Assembly (NCBI GenBank): GCA_946800325.1
Contig: CAMPEJ010000007.1
Span: 186,001-250,000 of the forward strand
Length of the DNA stretch: 64,000 nucleotides
Source of the DNA: Luzula sylvatica
Lineage: Eukaryota; Streptophyta; Magnoliopsida; Poales; Juncaceae
Reading direction: 5' to 3'
Notes under the pieces: generated by a model
What the model was told of the DNA's origin: nothing
The model's input: only the letters and a program-made list of their open reading frames with translations
Databases searched by the model: none
Made by a program: the position numbers and the translations under genes
Part shown: positions 24,801-38,800 of the stretch, piece by piece
Layout of the letters: each line of letters opens with the position of its first letter
Numbering within the stretch: the stretch's first letter is position 1

Positions 24801-26815
24801 GTTTGTTTTTCGATTCAAAACAATCTGTTTATGCTTTGGGGAGTTCAAATAACGTATTTTGAGATCATTTGAATCGTATCTTTTACTACATAACATTTCA
24901 CCAAAATTTACAAACACTAAGAAAGTTTGTTTTTCGATTCAAAACAATCTGTTTATGCTTTGGGGATCTCAAATAACATATTTTGAGATCATTGGAATCG
25001 TATCTTTTACTACATAACATTTCACCAAAATTTACAAACACTAAGAAAGTTTGTTGTTCGATTCAAAACAATCTTTTTATGCTTTGGGGAGTTCAAATAA
25101 CTTATTTTGAGATCATTGGAATCGTATCTTTTACCACATAACATTTCACAAAAATTTACAAACACTAAGAAAGTTTGTTTTTCGATTCAAAACAATCTGT
25201 TTATGCTTTGGTGAGTTCAAATAACTTATTTTGAGATCATTTGAATCGTATCTTTTACCACATAACATTTCACCAAACTTTACAAACACTAAGAAAGTTT
25301 GTTTTTCGATTCAAAACAATCTGTTTATGCTTTGGGGAGTTCAAATAACGTATTTTGAGATCATTTGAATCGTATCTTTTAATACATAACATTTCACCAA
25401 AATTTACAGACACTAAGAAAGTTTGTTTTTCGATTCAAAACAATCTGTTTATGCTTTGGGGAGTTCAAATAACGTATTTTGAGATCATTTGAATCGTATC
25501 TTTTACCACATAACATTTCACCAAAATTTACAAACACTGAGAAAGTTTGATTTTCGATTCAAAACAATCTGTTTATGCTTTGGGGAGTTCAAATAACGTA
25601 TTTTGAGATCATTTGAATCGTATCTTTTACTACATAACATTTCACCAAAATTTACAAACACTAAGAAAGTTTGTTTTTCGATTCAAAACAATTTGTTTAT
25701 GCTTTGGGGAGTTCAAATAACGTATTTTGAGATCATTCGAATCGTATCTTTTACCACATAACATTTCACCAAAATTTACAAACACTAAGAAAGTTTGTTT
25801 TTCGATTCAAAACAATCTGTTTGTGCTTTGGGTAGTTCAAATAACGTATTTTGAGATCATTGGAATCGTATCTTTTACTACATAACATTTCACCAAAATT
25901 TACAAACACTAAGAAAGTTTGTTTTTCGATTCAAAACAATCTGTTTATGCTTTGGGGAGTTCAAATAACGTATTTTGAGATCATTTGAATCGTATCTTTT
26001 ACCACATAACATTTCACCAAAATTTACAAACACTAAGAAAGTTTGTTTTTCGATTCAAAACAATCTGTTTATGCTTTGGGGAGTTCAAATAACGTATTTT
26101 GAGATCATATGAATCGTATCTTTTACCACATAACATTTCACAAAAATTTACAAACACTAAGAAAGTTTAATTTTCGATTCAAAACAATCTGTTTATGCTT
26201 TGGGGAGTTCAAATAACGTATTTTGAGATCATTTGAATCGTATCTTTTACTACATAACATTTCACCAAAATTTACAAACACTAAGAAATTTTGTTTTTCG
26301 ATTCAAAACAATTTGTTTATGCTTTGGGGAGTTCAAATAACATATTTGTAGATCATTCGAATCGTATCTTTTACCACATAGCATTTCACCAAAATTTACA
26401 AACACTAAGAAAGTTTGTTTTTCGATTCAAAACAATCTGTTTATGTTTTGGGGAGTTCAAATAACGTATTTTGAGATCATTTGAATCGTATCTTTTACCA
26501 CATAACATTTCACCAAAATTTACAAACACTAAGAAAGTTTGTTTTTCGATTCAAAACATTCTGTTTATGCTTTGGGGAGTTCAAATAACGTATATTGAGA
26601 TCATTCGAATCGTACCTTTTACCACATAACATTTCACCAAAATTTACAAACACTAAGAAAGTTTGTTTTTCGATTCAAAACAATCTGTTTATGCTTTGGG
26701 GAGTTCAAATAATGTATTTTGAGATCATTTGAATCGTATCTTTTACTACATAACATTTCACCAAAATTTACAAACACTAAGAAAGTTTGTTTTTCGATTC
26801 AAAACAATCTGTTTA
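19960..26815 (+). repeat. 20-monomer higher-order repeat (2,480-bp period), 2.8 copies
   Basis: TTTGGTGAG recurs at about 20250, 22730 and 25210, and GGGGATCTC at about 20002, 22482 and 24962: exactly 2,480 bp (20 units) apart. TATATTG markers at 21631, 22251, 24111, 24731 and 26591 show the same period. Inside copies one and two, a TATATTG to GGATCTC trio is itself repeated 620 bp (five units) further on, at 21631/22251 and 24111/24731. The third copy breaks off near 26815, where a GATTCG unit replaces the expected GGATCTC unit. This repeat shares its variants with the 25-monomer block upstream and the 4,941-bp repeat downstream, so it looks like their bridge. Confidence 0.83.
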
Positions 26816-29106
26816 TGCTTTGGGGAGTTCAAATAACGTATTTTGAGATCATTTGATTCGTATCTTTTACCACATAACATTTCACCAAAATTTACAAACA
26901 CTAAGAAAGTTTGTTTTTCGATTCAAAACAATCTGTTTATGCTTTGGGGAGTTCAAATAACGTATTTTGAGATCATTCGAATCGTATCTTTTACCACATA
27001 ACATTTTACCAAAATTTACAAACACTAAGAAAGTTTGTTTTTCGATTCAAAACAATCTGTTTATGCTTTGGGGAGTTCAAATAACGTATTTTGAGATCAT
27101 TGGAATCGTATCTTTTACCACATAACATTTCACCAAAATTTACAAACACTAAGAAAGTTTGTTTTTTGATTCAAAACAATTTGTTTATGCTTTGGGGAGT
27201 TCAAATAACGTATTTTGAGATCATTCGAATCGTATCTTTTACCACATAACTTTTCACCAAAATTTACAAACGCTAAGAAAGTTTGTTTTTCGATTCAAAA
27301 CAATCTGTTTATGCTTTGGGGAGTTCAAATAACGTATTTTGAGATCATTTGAATCGTATCTTTTACTACATAACATTTTACCAAAATTTACAAACACTAA
27401 GAAAGTTTGTTTTTCGATTCAAAACAATCTGTTTATGCTTTGGGGAGTTCAAATAACGTATTTTGAGATCATTTGATTCGTATCTTTTACCACATAACAT
27501 TTCACCAAAATTTACAAACACTAAGAAAGTTTGTTTTTCGATTCAAAACAATCTGTTTATGCTTTGGTGAGTTGAAATAACTTATTTTGAGATCATTTGA
27601 ATCGTATCTTTTACCACATAACATTTCACCAAACTTTACAAACACTAAGAAAGTTTGTTTTTCGATTCAAAACAATCTGTTTATGCTTTGGTGAGTTCAA
27701 ATAACATATTTTGAGATCATTTGAATCGTATCTTTTAATACATAACATTTCACCAAAATTTACAAACACTAAGAAAGTTTGTTTTTCGATTCAAAACAAT
27801 CTGTTTATGCTTTGGGGAGTTCAAATAACGTATTTTGAGATCATTTGAATCGTATCTTTTACCACATAACATTTCACCAAAATTTACAAACACTGAGAAA
27901 GTTTGATTTTCGATTCAAAACAATCTGTTTATGCTTTGGGGAGTTCAAATAACGTATTTTGAGATCATTTGAATCGTATCTTTTACTACATAACATTTCA
28001 CCAAAATTTACAAACACTAAGAAAGTTTGTTTTTCGATTCAAAACAATTTGTTTATGCTTTGGGGAGTTCAAATAACGTATTTTGAGATCATTCGAATCG
28101 TATCTTTTACCACATAACATTTCACCAAAATTTACAAACACTAAGAAAGTTTGTTTTTCGATTCAAAACAATCTGTTTGTGCTTTGGGGAGTTCAAATAA
28201 CGTATTTTGAGATCATTGGAATCGTATCTTTTACTACATAACATTTCACCAAAATTTACAAACACTAAGAAAGTTTGTTTTTCGATTCAAAACAATCTGT
28301 TTATGCTTTGGGGAGTTCAAATAACGTATTTTGAGATCATTTGAATCGTATCTTTTACCACATAACATTTCACCAAAATTTACAAACACTAAGAAAGTTT
28401 GTTTTTCGATTCAAAACAATCTGTTTATGCTTTGGGGAGTTCAAATAACGTATTTTGAGATCATTTGAATCGTATCTTTTACCACATAACATTTCACAAA
28501 AATTTACAAACACTAAGAAAGTTTAATTTTCGATTCAAAACAATCTGTTTATGCTTTGGGGAGTTCAAATAACGTATTTTGAGATCATTTGAATCGTATC
28601 TTTTACTACATAACATTTCACCAAAATTTACAAACACTAAGAAATTTTGTTTTTCGATTCAAAACAATTTGTTTATGCTTTGGGGAGTTCAAATAACATA
28701 TTTGTAGATCATTCGAATCGTATCTTTTACCACATAGCATTTCACCAAAATTTACAAACACTAAGAAAGTTTGTTTTTCGATTCAAAACAATCTGTTTAT
28801 GTTTTGGGGAGTTCAAATAACGTATTTTGAGATCATTTGAATCGTATCTTTTACCACATAACATTTCACCAAAATTTACAAACACTAAGAAAGTTTGTTT
28901 TTCGATTCAAAACAATCTGTTTATGCTTTGGGGAGTCAAATAACGTATATTGAGATCATTCGAATCGTACCTTTTACCACATAACATTTCACCAAAATTT
29001 ACAAACACTAAGAAAGTTTGTTTTTCGATTCAAAACAATCTGTTTATGCTTTGGGGAGTTCAAATAACGTATTTTGAGATCATTTGAATCGTATCTTTTA
29101 CTACAT

Positions 29107-29336
29107 AACATTTCACCAAAATTTACAAACACTAAGAAAGTTTGTTTTTCGATTCAAAACAATCTGTTTATGCTTTGGGATCATTTGACCAAAATTTCAC
29201 CAACATTTCACCAAAATTCACAAAAATTTACAAACGCTAAGAAAGTTTGTTTTTCGATTCAAAATAAATTTGTTTATGCTTTGGGGAGTTCAAATGACGT
29301 ATTTTGAGATCATTTGAATCGTATCTTGTACCACAT
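29107..29336 (+). repeat. Rearranged monomer pair (95 + 135 bp), copy 1
   Basis: One unit is cut to 95 bp: after GCTTTGGG it jumps to ATCATTTGACC, losing the GAGTTCAAATAACG and GAATCGTATC parts. The next is stretched to 135 bp by a partial duplication of CACCAAAATT/CACAAAAATTTAC and one extra base in AAATAAATTTG. The pair totals 230 bp where two normal units would give 248. This is the largest departure from the unit length in the window and marks one half of the 4,941-bp repeat. A short open frame across it is incidental. Confidence 0.88.
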
Positions 29337-32300
29337 AACATTTCACCAAAATTTACAAACACTACGAAAGTTTGTTTTTCGATTCAAAACAATCTGTTTA
29401 TGCTTTGGGGAGTTCAAATAACGTATTTTGAGATCATTTGAATCGTATCTTTTACCACATAACATTTCACCAAAATTTACAAACACTAAGAAAGTTTGTT
29501 TTTCGATTCAAAACAATCTGTTTATGCTTTGGGGAGTTCAAATAACGTATTTTGAGATCATTTGAATCGTATCTGTTACCACATAACATTTTACCAAAAT
29601 TTACAAACACTAAGAAAGTTTGTTTTTCGATTCAAAACAATATGTTTATGCTTTGGGGAGTTCAAATAACGTATTTTGAGATCATTTGAATCGTATCTTG
29701 TACCACATAACATTTCACCAAAATTTACAAACACTAAGAAAGTTTGTTTTTCGATTCAAAACAATCTGTTTATGCTTTGGGGAGTTCAAATAACGTATTT
29801 TGAGATCATTTGAATCGTATCTTTTACTACATAACATTTCACCAAAATTTACAAACACTAAGAAAGTTTGTTTTTCGATTCAAAACAATCTGTTTATGCT
29901 TTGGGGATCTGAAATAACATATTTTGAGATCATTGGAATCGTATCTTTTACTACATAACATTTCACCAAAATTTACAAACACTAAGAAAGTTTGTTGTTC
30001 GATTCAAAACAATCTTTTTATGCTTTGGGGAGTTCAAATAACTTATTTTGAGATCATTGGAATCGTATCTTTTACCACATAACATTTCACAAAAATTTAC
30101 AAACACTAAGAAAGTTTGTTTTTCGATTCAAAACAATCTGTTTATGCTTTGGTGAGTTCAAATAACTTATTTTGAGATCATTTGAATCGTATCTTTTACC
30201 ACATAACATTTCACCAAACTTTACAAACACTAAGAAAGTTTGTTTTTCGATTCAAAACAATCTGTTTATGCTTTGGGGAGTTCAAATAACGTATTTTGAG
30301 ATCATTTGAATCGTATCTTTTAATACATAACATTTCACCAAAATTTACAGACACTAAGAAAGTTTGTTTTTCGATTCAAAACAATCTGTTTATGCTTTGG
30401 GGAGTTCAAATAACGTATTTTGAGATCATTTGAATCGTATCTTTTACCACATAACATTTCACCAAAATTTACAAACACTGAGAAAGTTTGATTTTCGATT
30501 CAAAACAATCTGTTTATGCTTTGGGGAGTTCAAATAACGTATTTTGAGATCATTTGAATCGTATCTTTTACTACATAACATTTCACCAAAATTTACAAAC
30601 ACTAAGAAAGTTTGTTTTTCGATTCAAAACAATTTGTTTATGCTTTGGGGAGTTCAAATAACGTATTTTGAGATCATTCGAATCGTATCTTTTACCACAT
30701 AACATTTCACCAAAATTTACAAACACTAAGAAAGTTTGTTTTTCGATTCAAAACAATCTGTTTGTGCTTTGGGGAGTTCAAATAACGTATTTTGAGATCA
30801 TTGGAATCGTATCTTTTACTACATAACATTTCACCAAAATTTACAAACACTAAGAAAGTTTGTTTTTCGATTCAAAACAATCTGTTTATGCTTTGGGGAG
30901 TTCAAATAACGTATTTTGAGATCATTTGAATCGTATCTTTTACCACATAACATTTCACCAAAATTTACAAACACTAAGAAAGTTTGTTTTTCGATTCAAA
31001 ACAATCTGTTTATGCTTTGGGGAGTTCAAATAACGTATTTTGAGATCATATGAATCGTATCTTTTACCACATAACATTTCACAAAAATTTACAAACACTA
31101 AGAAAGTTTAATTTTCGATTCAAAACAATCTGTTTATGCTTTGGGGAGTTCAAATAACGTATTTTGAGATCATTTGAATCGTATCTTTTACTACATAACA
31201 TTTCACCAAAATTTACAAACACTAAGAAATTTTGTTTTTCGATTCAAAACAATTTGTTTATGCTTTGGGGAGTTCAAATAACATATTTGTAGATCATTCG
31301 AATCGTATCTTTTACCACATAGCATTTCACCAAAATTTACAAACACTAAGAAAGTTTGTTTTTCGATTCAAAACAATCTGTTTATGTTTTGGGGAGTTCA
31401 AATAACGTATTTTGAGATCATTTGAATCGTATCTTTTACCACATAACATTTCACCAAAATTTACAAACACTAAGAAAGTTTGTTTTTCGATTCAAAACAT
31501 TCTGTTTATGCTTTGGGGAGTTCAAATAACGTATATTGAGATCATTCGAATCGTACCTTTTACCACATAACATTTCACCAAAATTTACAAACACTAAGAA
31601 AGTTTGTTTTTCGATTCAAAACAATCTGTTTATGCTTTGGGGAGTTCAAATAATGTATTTTGAGATCATTTGAATCGTATCTTTTACTACATAACATTTC
31701 ACCAAAATTTACAAACACTAAGAAAGTTTGTTTTTCGATTCAAAACAATCTGTTTATGCTTTGGGGAGTTCAAATAACGTATTTTGAGATCATTTGATTC
31801 GTATCTTTTACCACATAACATTTCACCAAAATTTACAAACACTAAGAAAGTTTGTTTTTCGATTCAAAACAATCTGTTTATGCTTTGGGGAGTTCAAATA
31901 ACGTATTTTGAGATCATTCGAATCGTATCTTTTACCACATAACATTTTACCAAAATTTACAAACACTAAGAAAGTTTGTTTTTCGATTCAAAACAATCTG
32001 TTTATGCTTTGGGGAGTTCAAATAACGTATTTTGAGATCATTGGAATCGTATCTTTTACCACATAACATTTCACCAAAATTTACAAACACTAAGAAAGTT
32101 TGTTTTTTGATTCAAAACAATTTGTTTATGCTTTGGGGAGTTAAAATAACGTATTTTGAGATCATTCGAATCGTATCTTTTACCACATAACTTTTCACCA
32201 AAATTTACAAACGCTAAGAAAGTTTGTTTTTCGATTCAAAACAATCTGTTTATGCTTTGGGGAGTTCAAATAACGTATTTTGAGATCATTTGAATCGTAT

Positions 32301-32779
32301 CTTTTACTACATAACATTTTACCAAAATTTACAAACACTAAGAAAGTTTGTTTTTCGATTCAAAACAATCTGTTTATGCTTTGGGGAGTTCAAATAACGT
32401 ATTTTGAGATCATTTGATTCGTATCTTTTACCACATAACATTTCACCAAAATTTACAAACACTAAGAAAGTTTGTTTTTCGATTCAAAACAATCTGTTTA
32501 TGCTTTGGTGAGTTGAAATAACTTATTTTGAGATCATTTGAAACGTATCTTTTACCACATAACATTTCACCAAACTTTACAAACACTAAGAAAGTTTGTT
32601 TTTCGATTCAAAACAATCTGTTTATGCTTTGGGGAGTTCAAATAACGTATTTTGAGATCATTTGAATCGTATCTTTTAATACATAACATTTCACCAAAAT
32701 TTACAAACACTAAGAAAGTTTGTTTTTCGATTCAAAACAATCTGTTTATGCTTTGGGGAGTTCAAATAACGTATTTTGA

Positions 32780-35722
32780 GATCATTTGAATCGTATCTTT
32801 TACCACATAACATTTCACCAAAATTTACAAACACTGAGAAAGTTTGATTTTCGATTCAAAACAATCTGTTTATGCTTTGGGGAGTTCAAATAACGTATTT
32901 TGAGATCATTTGAATCGTATCTTTTACTACATAACATTTCACCAAAATTTACAAACACTAAGAAAGTTTGTTTTTCGATTCAAAACAATTTGTTTATGCT
33001 TTGGGGAGTTCAAATAACGTATTTTGAGATCATTCGAATCGTATCTTTTACCACATAACATTTCACCAAAATTTACAAACACTAAGAAAGTCTGTTTTTC
33101 GATTCAAAACAATCTGTTTGTGCTTTGGGGAGTTCAAATAACGTATTTTGAGATCATTGGAATCGTATCTTTTACTACATAACATTTCACCAAAATTTAC
33201 AAACACTAAGAAAGTTTGTTTTTCGATTCAAAACAATCTGTTTATGCTTTGGGGAGTTCAAATAACGTATTTTGAGATCATTTGAATCGTATCTTTTACC
33301 ACATAACATTTCACCAAAATTTACAAACACTAAGAAAGTTTGTTTTTCGATTCAAAACAATCTGTTTATGCTTTGGGGAGTTCAAATAACGTATTTTGAG
33401 ATCATTTGAATCGTATCTTTTACCACATAACATTTCACAAAAATTTACAAACACTAAGAAAGTTTAATTTTCGATTCAAAACAATCTGTTTATGCTTTGG
33501 GGAGTTCAAATAACGTATTTTGAGATCATTTGAATCGTATCTTTTACTACATAACATTTCACCAAAATTTACAAACACTAAGAAATTTTGATTTTCGATT
33601 CAAAACAATTTGTTTATGCTTTGGGGAGTTCAAATAACATATTTGTAGATCATTCGAATCGTATCTTTTACCACATAGCATTTCACCAAAATTTACAAAC
33701 ACTAAGAAAGTTTGTTTTTCGATTCAAAACAATCTGTTTATGTTTTGGGGAGTTCAAATAACGTATTTTGAGATCATTTGAATCGTATCTTTTACCACAT
33801 AACATTTCACCAAAATTTACAAACACTAAGAAAGTTTGTTTTTCGATTCAAAACAATCTGTTTATGCTTTGGGGAGTCAAATAACGTATATTGAGATCAT
33901 TCGAATCGTACCTTTTACCACATAACATTTTCACCAAAATTTACAAACACTAAGAAAGTTTGTTTTTCGATTCAAAACAATCTGTTTATGCTTTGGGGAG
34001 TTCAAATAACGTATTTTGAGATCATTTGAATCGTATCTTTTACTACATAACATTTCACCAAAATTTACAAACACTAAGAAAGTTTGTTTTTCGATTCAAA
34101 ACAATCTGTTTATGCTTTGGGGAGTTCAAATAACGTATTTTGAGATCATTTGATTCGTATCTTTTACCACATAACATTTCACCAAAATTTACAAACACTA
34201 AGAAAGTTTGTTTTTCGATTCAAAACAATCTGTTTATGCTTTGGGGAGTTCAAATAACGTATTTTGAGATCATTCGAATCGTATCTTTTACCACATAACA
34301 TTTTACCAAAATTTACAAACACTAAGAAAGTTTGTTTTTCGATTCAAAACAATCTGTTTATGCTTTGGGGAGTTCAAATAACGTATTTTGAGATCATTTG
34401 AATCGTATCTTTTACCACATAACATTTCACCAAAATTTACAAACACTGAGAAAGTTTGATTTTCGATTCAAAACAATCTGTTTATGCTTTGGGGAGTTCA
34501 AATAACGTATTTTGAGATCATTTGAATCGTATCTTTTACTACATAACATTTCACCAAAATTTACAAACACTAAGAAAGTTTGTTTTTCGATTCAAAACAA
34601 TTTGTTTATGCTTTGGGGAGTTCAAATAACGTATTTTGAGATCATTCGAATCGTATCTTTTACCACATAACATTTCACCAAAATTTACAAACACTAAGAA
34701 AGTCTGTTTTTCGATTCAAAACAATCTGTTTGTGCTTTGGGGAGTTCAAATAACGTATTTTGAGATCATTGGAATCGTATCTTTTACTACATAACATTTC
34801 ACCAAAATTTACAAACACTAAGAAAGTTTGTTTTTCGATTCAAAACAATCTGTTTATGCTTTGGGGAGTTCAAATAACGTATTTTGAGATCATTTGAATC
34901 GTATCTTTTACCACATAACATTTCACCAAAATTTACAAACACTAAGAAAGTTTGTTTTTCGATTCAAAACAATCTGTTTATGCTTTGGGGAGTTCAAATA
35001 ACGTATTTTGAGATCATTTGAATCGTATCTTTTACCACATAACATTTCACAAAAATTTACAAACACTAAGAAAGTTTAATTTTCGATTCAAAACAATCTG
35101 TTTATGCTTTGGGGAGTTCAAATAACGTATTTTGAGATCATTTGAATCGTATCTTTTACTACATAACATTTCACCAAAATTTACAAACACTAAGAAATTT
35201 TGATTTTCGATTCAAAACAATTTGTTTATGCTTTGGGGAGTTCAAATAACATATTTGTAGATCATTCGAATCGTATCTTTTACCACATAGCATTTCACCA
35301 AAATTTACAAACACTAAGAAAGTTTGTTTTTCGATTCAAAACAATCTGTTTATGTTTTGGGGAGTTCAAATAACGTATTTTGAGATCATTTGAATCGTAT
35401 CTTTTACCACATAACATTTCACCAAAATTTACAAACACTAAGAAAGTTTGTTTTTCGATTCAAAACAATCTGTTTATGCTTTGGGGAGTCAAATAACGTA
35501 TATTGAGATCATTCGAATCGTACCTTTTACCACATAACATTTCACCAAAATTTACAAACACTAAGAAAGTTTGTTTTTCGATTCAAAACAATCTGTTTAT
35601 GCTTTGGGGAGTTCAAATAACGTATTTTGAGATCATTTGAATCGTATCTTTTACTACATAACATTTCACCAAAATTTACAAACACTAAGAAAGTTTGTTT
35701 TTCGATTCAAAACAATCTGTTT
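32780..35722 (+). repeat. 13-monomer near-tandem duplication (1,612 bp)
   Basis: Units at about 32780-34110 recur at about 34392-35722, 1,612 bp on. Markers: GAAAGTCTG (about 33088 and 34700), CATAGCATTTC, AATTTTGATTTTCG and GGGGAGTC with TATATTG (33887 and 35499). Between them, about 34115-34390 carries GATTCG and CATTTTACC units that match instead the stretch around 31790-31960. The insertion therefore adds 13 units to one 4,941-bp copy and has a composite junction. Confidence 0.72.
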
Positions 35723-35889
35723 ATGCTTTGGGATCATTTGACCAAAATTTCACCAACATTTCACCAAAATTCACAAAAATTTACAAACGCTAAGAAAGTT
35801 TGTTTTTCGATTCAAAATAAATTTGTTTATGCTTTGGGGAGTTCAAATGACGTATTTTGAGATCATTTGAATCGTATCTTGTACCACAT
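35660..35889 (+). repeat. Rearranged monomer pair, copy 2
   Basis: Same rearrangement as at 29107, 6,553 bp further on (4,941 + 1,612). No difference from copy 1 was noticed. It places this segment in the same half of the compound repeat. Confidence 0.87.
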
Positions 35890-38800
35890 AACATTTCACC
35901 AAAATTTACAAACACTACGAAAGTTTGTTTTTCGATTCAAAACAATCTGTTTATGCTTTGGGGAGTTCAAATAACGTATTTTGAGATCATTTGAATCGTA
36001 TCTTTTACCACATAACATTTCACCAAAATTTACAAACACTAAGAAAGTTTGTTTTTCGATTCAAAACAATCTGTTTATGCTTTGGGGAGTTCAAATAACG
36101 TATTTTGAGATCATTTGAATCGTATCTGTTACCACATAACATTTTACCAAAATTTACAAACACTAAGAAAGTTTGTTTTTCGATTCAAAACAATATGTTT
36201 ATGCTTTGGGGAGTTCAAATAACGTATTTTGAGATCATTTGAATCGTATCTTGTACCACATAACATTTCACCAAAATTTACAAACACTAAGAAAGTTTGT
36301 TTTTCGATTCAAAACAATCTGTTTATGCTTTGGGGAGTTCAAATAACGTATTTTGAGATCATTTGAATCGTATCTTTTACTACATAACATTTCACCAAAA
36401 TTTACAAACACTAAGAAAGTTTGTTTTTCGATTCAAAACAATCTGTTTATGCTTTGGGGATCTGAAATAACATATTTTGAGATCATTGGAATCGTATCTT
36501 TTACTACATAACATTTCACCAAAATTTACAAACACTAAGAAAGTTTGTTGTTCGATTCAAAACAATCTTTTTATGCTTTGGGGAGTTCAAATAACTTATT
36601 TTGAGATCATTGGAATCGTATCTTTTACCACATAACATTTCACAAAAATTTACAAACACTAAGAAAGTTTGTTTTTCGATTCAAAACAATCTGTTTATGC
36701 TTTGGTGAGTTCAAATAACTTATTTTGAGATCATTTGAATCGTATCTTTTACCACATAACATTTCACCAAACTTTACAAACACTAAGAAAGTTTGTTTTT
36801 CGATTCAAAACAATCTGTTTATGCTTTGGGGAGTTCAAATAACGTATTTTGAGATCATTTGAATCGTATCTTTTAATACATAACATTTCACCAAAATTTA
36901 CAGACACTAAGAAAGTTTGTTTTTCGATTCAAAACAATCTGTTTATGCTTTGGGGAGTTCAAATAACGTATTTTGAGATCATTTGAATCGTATCTTTTAC
37001 CACATAACATTTCACCAAAATTTACAAACACTGAGAAAGTTTGATTTTCGATTCAAAACAATCTGTTTATGCTTTGGGGAGTTCAAATAACGTATTTTGA
37101 GATCATTTGAATCGTATCTTTTACTACATAACATTTCACCAAAATTTACAAACACTAAGAAAGTTTGTTTTTCGATTCAAAACAATTTGTTTATGCTTTG
37201 GGGAGTTCAAATAACGTATTTTGAGATCATTCGAATCGTATCTTTTACCACATAACATTTCACCAAAATTTACAAACACTAAGAAAGTTTGTTTTTCGAT
37301 TCAAAACAATCTGTTTGTGCTTTGGGGAGTTCAAATAACGTATTTTGAGATCATTGGAATCGTATCTTTTACTACATAACATTTCACCAAAATTTACAAA
37401 CACTAAGAAAGTTTGTTTTTCGATTCAAAACAATCTGTTTATGCTTTGGGGAGTTCAAATAACGTATTTTGAGATCATTTGAATCGTATCTTTTACCACA
37501 TAACATTTCACCAAAATTTACAAACACTAAGAAAGTTTGTTTTTCGATTCAAAACAATCTGTTTATGCTTTGGGGAGTTCAAATAACGTATTTTGAGATC
37601 ATATGAATCGTATCTTTTACCACATAACATTTCACAAAAATTTACAAACACTAAGAAAGTTTAATTTTCGATTCAAAACAATCTGTTTATGCTTTGGGGA
37701 GTTCAAATAACGTATTTTGAGATCATTTGAATCGTATCTTTTACTACATAACATTTCACCAAAATTTACAAACACTAAGAAATTTTGTTTTTCGATTCAA
37801 AACAATTTGTTTATGCTTTGGGGAGTTCAAATAACATATTTGTAGATCATTCGAATCGTATCTTTTACCACATAGCATTTCACCAAAATTTACAAACACT
37901 AAGAAAGTTTGTTTTTCGATTCAAAACAATCTGTTTATGTTTTGGGGAGTTCAAATAACGTATTTTGAGATCATTTGAATCGTATCTTTTACCACATAAC
38001 ATTTCACCAAAATTTACAAACACTAAGAAAGTTTGTTTTTCGATTCAAAACATTCTGTTTATGCTTTGGGGAGTTCAAATAACGTATATTGAGATCATTC
38101 GAATCGTACCTTTTACCACATAACATTTCACCAAAATTTACAAACACTAAGAAAGTTTGTTTTTCGATTCAAAACAATCTGTTTATGCTTTGGGGAGTTC
38201 AAATAATGTATTTTGAGATCATTTGAATCGTATCTTTTACTACATAACATTTCACCAAAATTTACAAACACTAAGAAAGTTTGTTTTTCGATTCAAAACA
38301 ATCTGTTTATGCTTTGGGGAGTTCAAATAACGTATTTTGAGATCATTTGATTCGTATCTTTTACCACATAACATTTCACCAAAATTTACAAACACTAAGA
38401 AAGTTTGTTTTTCGATTCAAAACAATCTGTTTATGCTTTGGGGAGTTCAAATAACGTATTTTGAGATCATTCGAATCGTATCTTTTACCACATAACATTT
38501 TACCAAAATTTACAAACACTAAGAAAGTTTGTTTTTCGATTCAAAATAATCTGTTTATGCTTTGGGGAGTTCAAATAACGTATTTTGAGATCATTGGAAT
38601 CGTATCTTTTACCACATAACATTTCACCAAAATTTACAAACACTAAGAAAGTTTGTTTTTTGATTCAAAACAATTTGTTTATGCTTTGGGGAGTTAAAAT
38701 AACGTATTTTGAGATCATTCGAATCGTATCTTTTACCACATAACTTTTCACCAAAATTTACAAACGCTAAGAAAGTTTGTTTTTCGATTCAAAACAATCT

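Noticed and set aside
29074..29307. Plus-strand 77-codon frame, repeated at 35627-35860 and 40568-40801
   Set aside because: Created by the rearranged 95 + 135 bp monomer pair. It is useful as a marker of the higher-order repeat, not as a gene.
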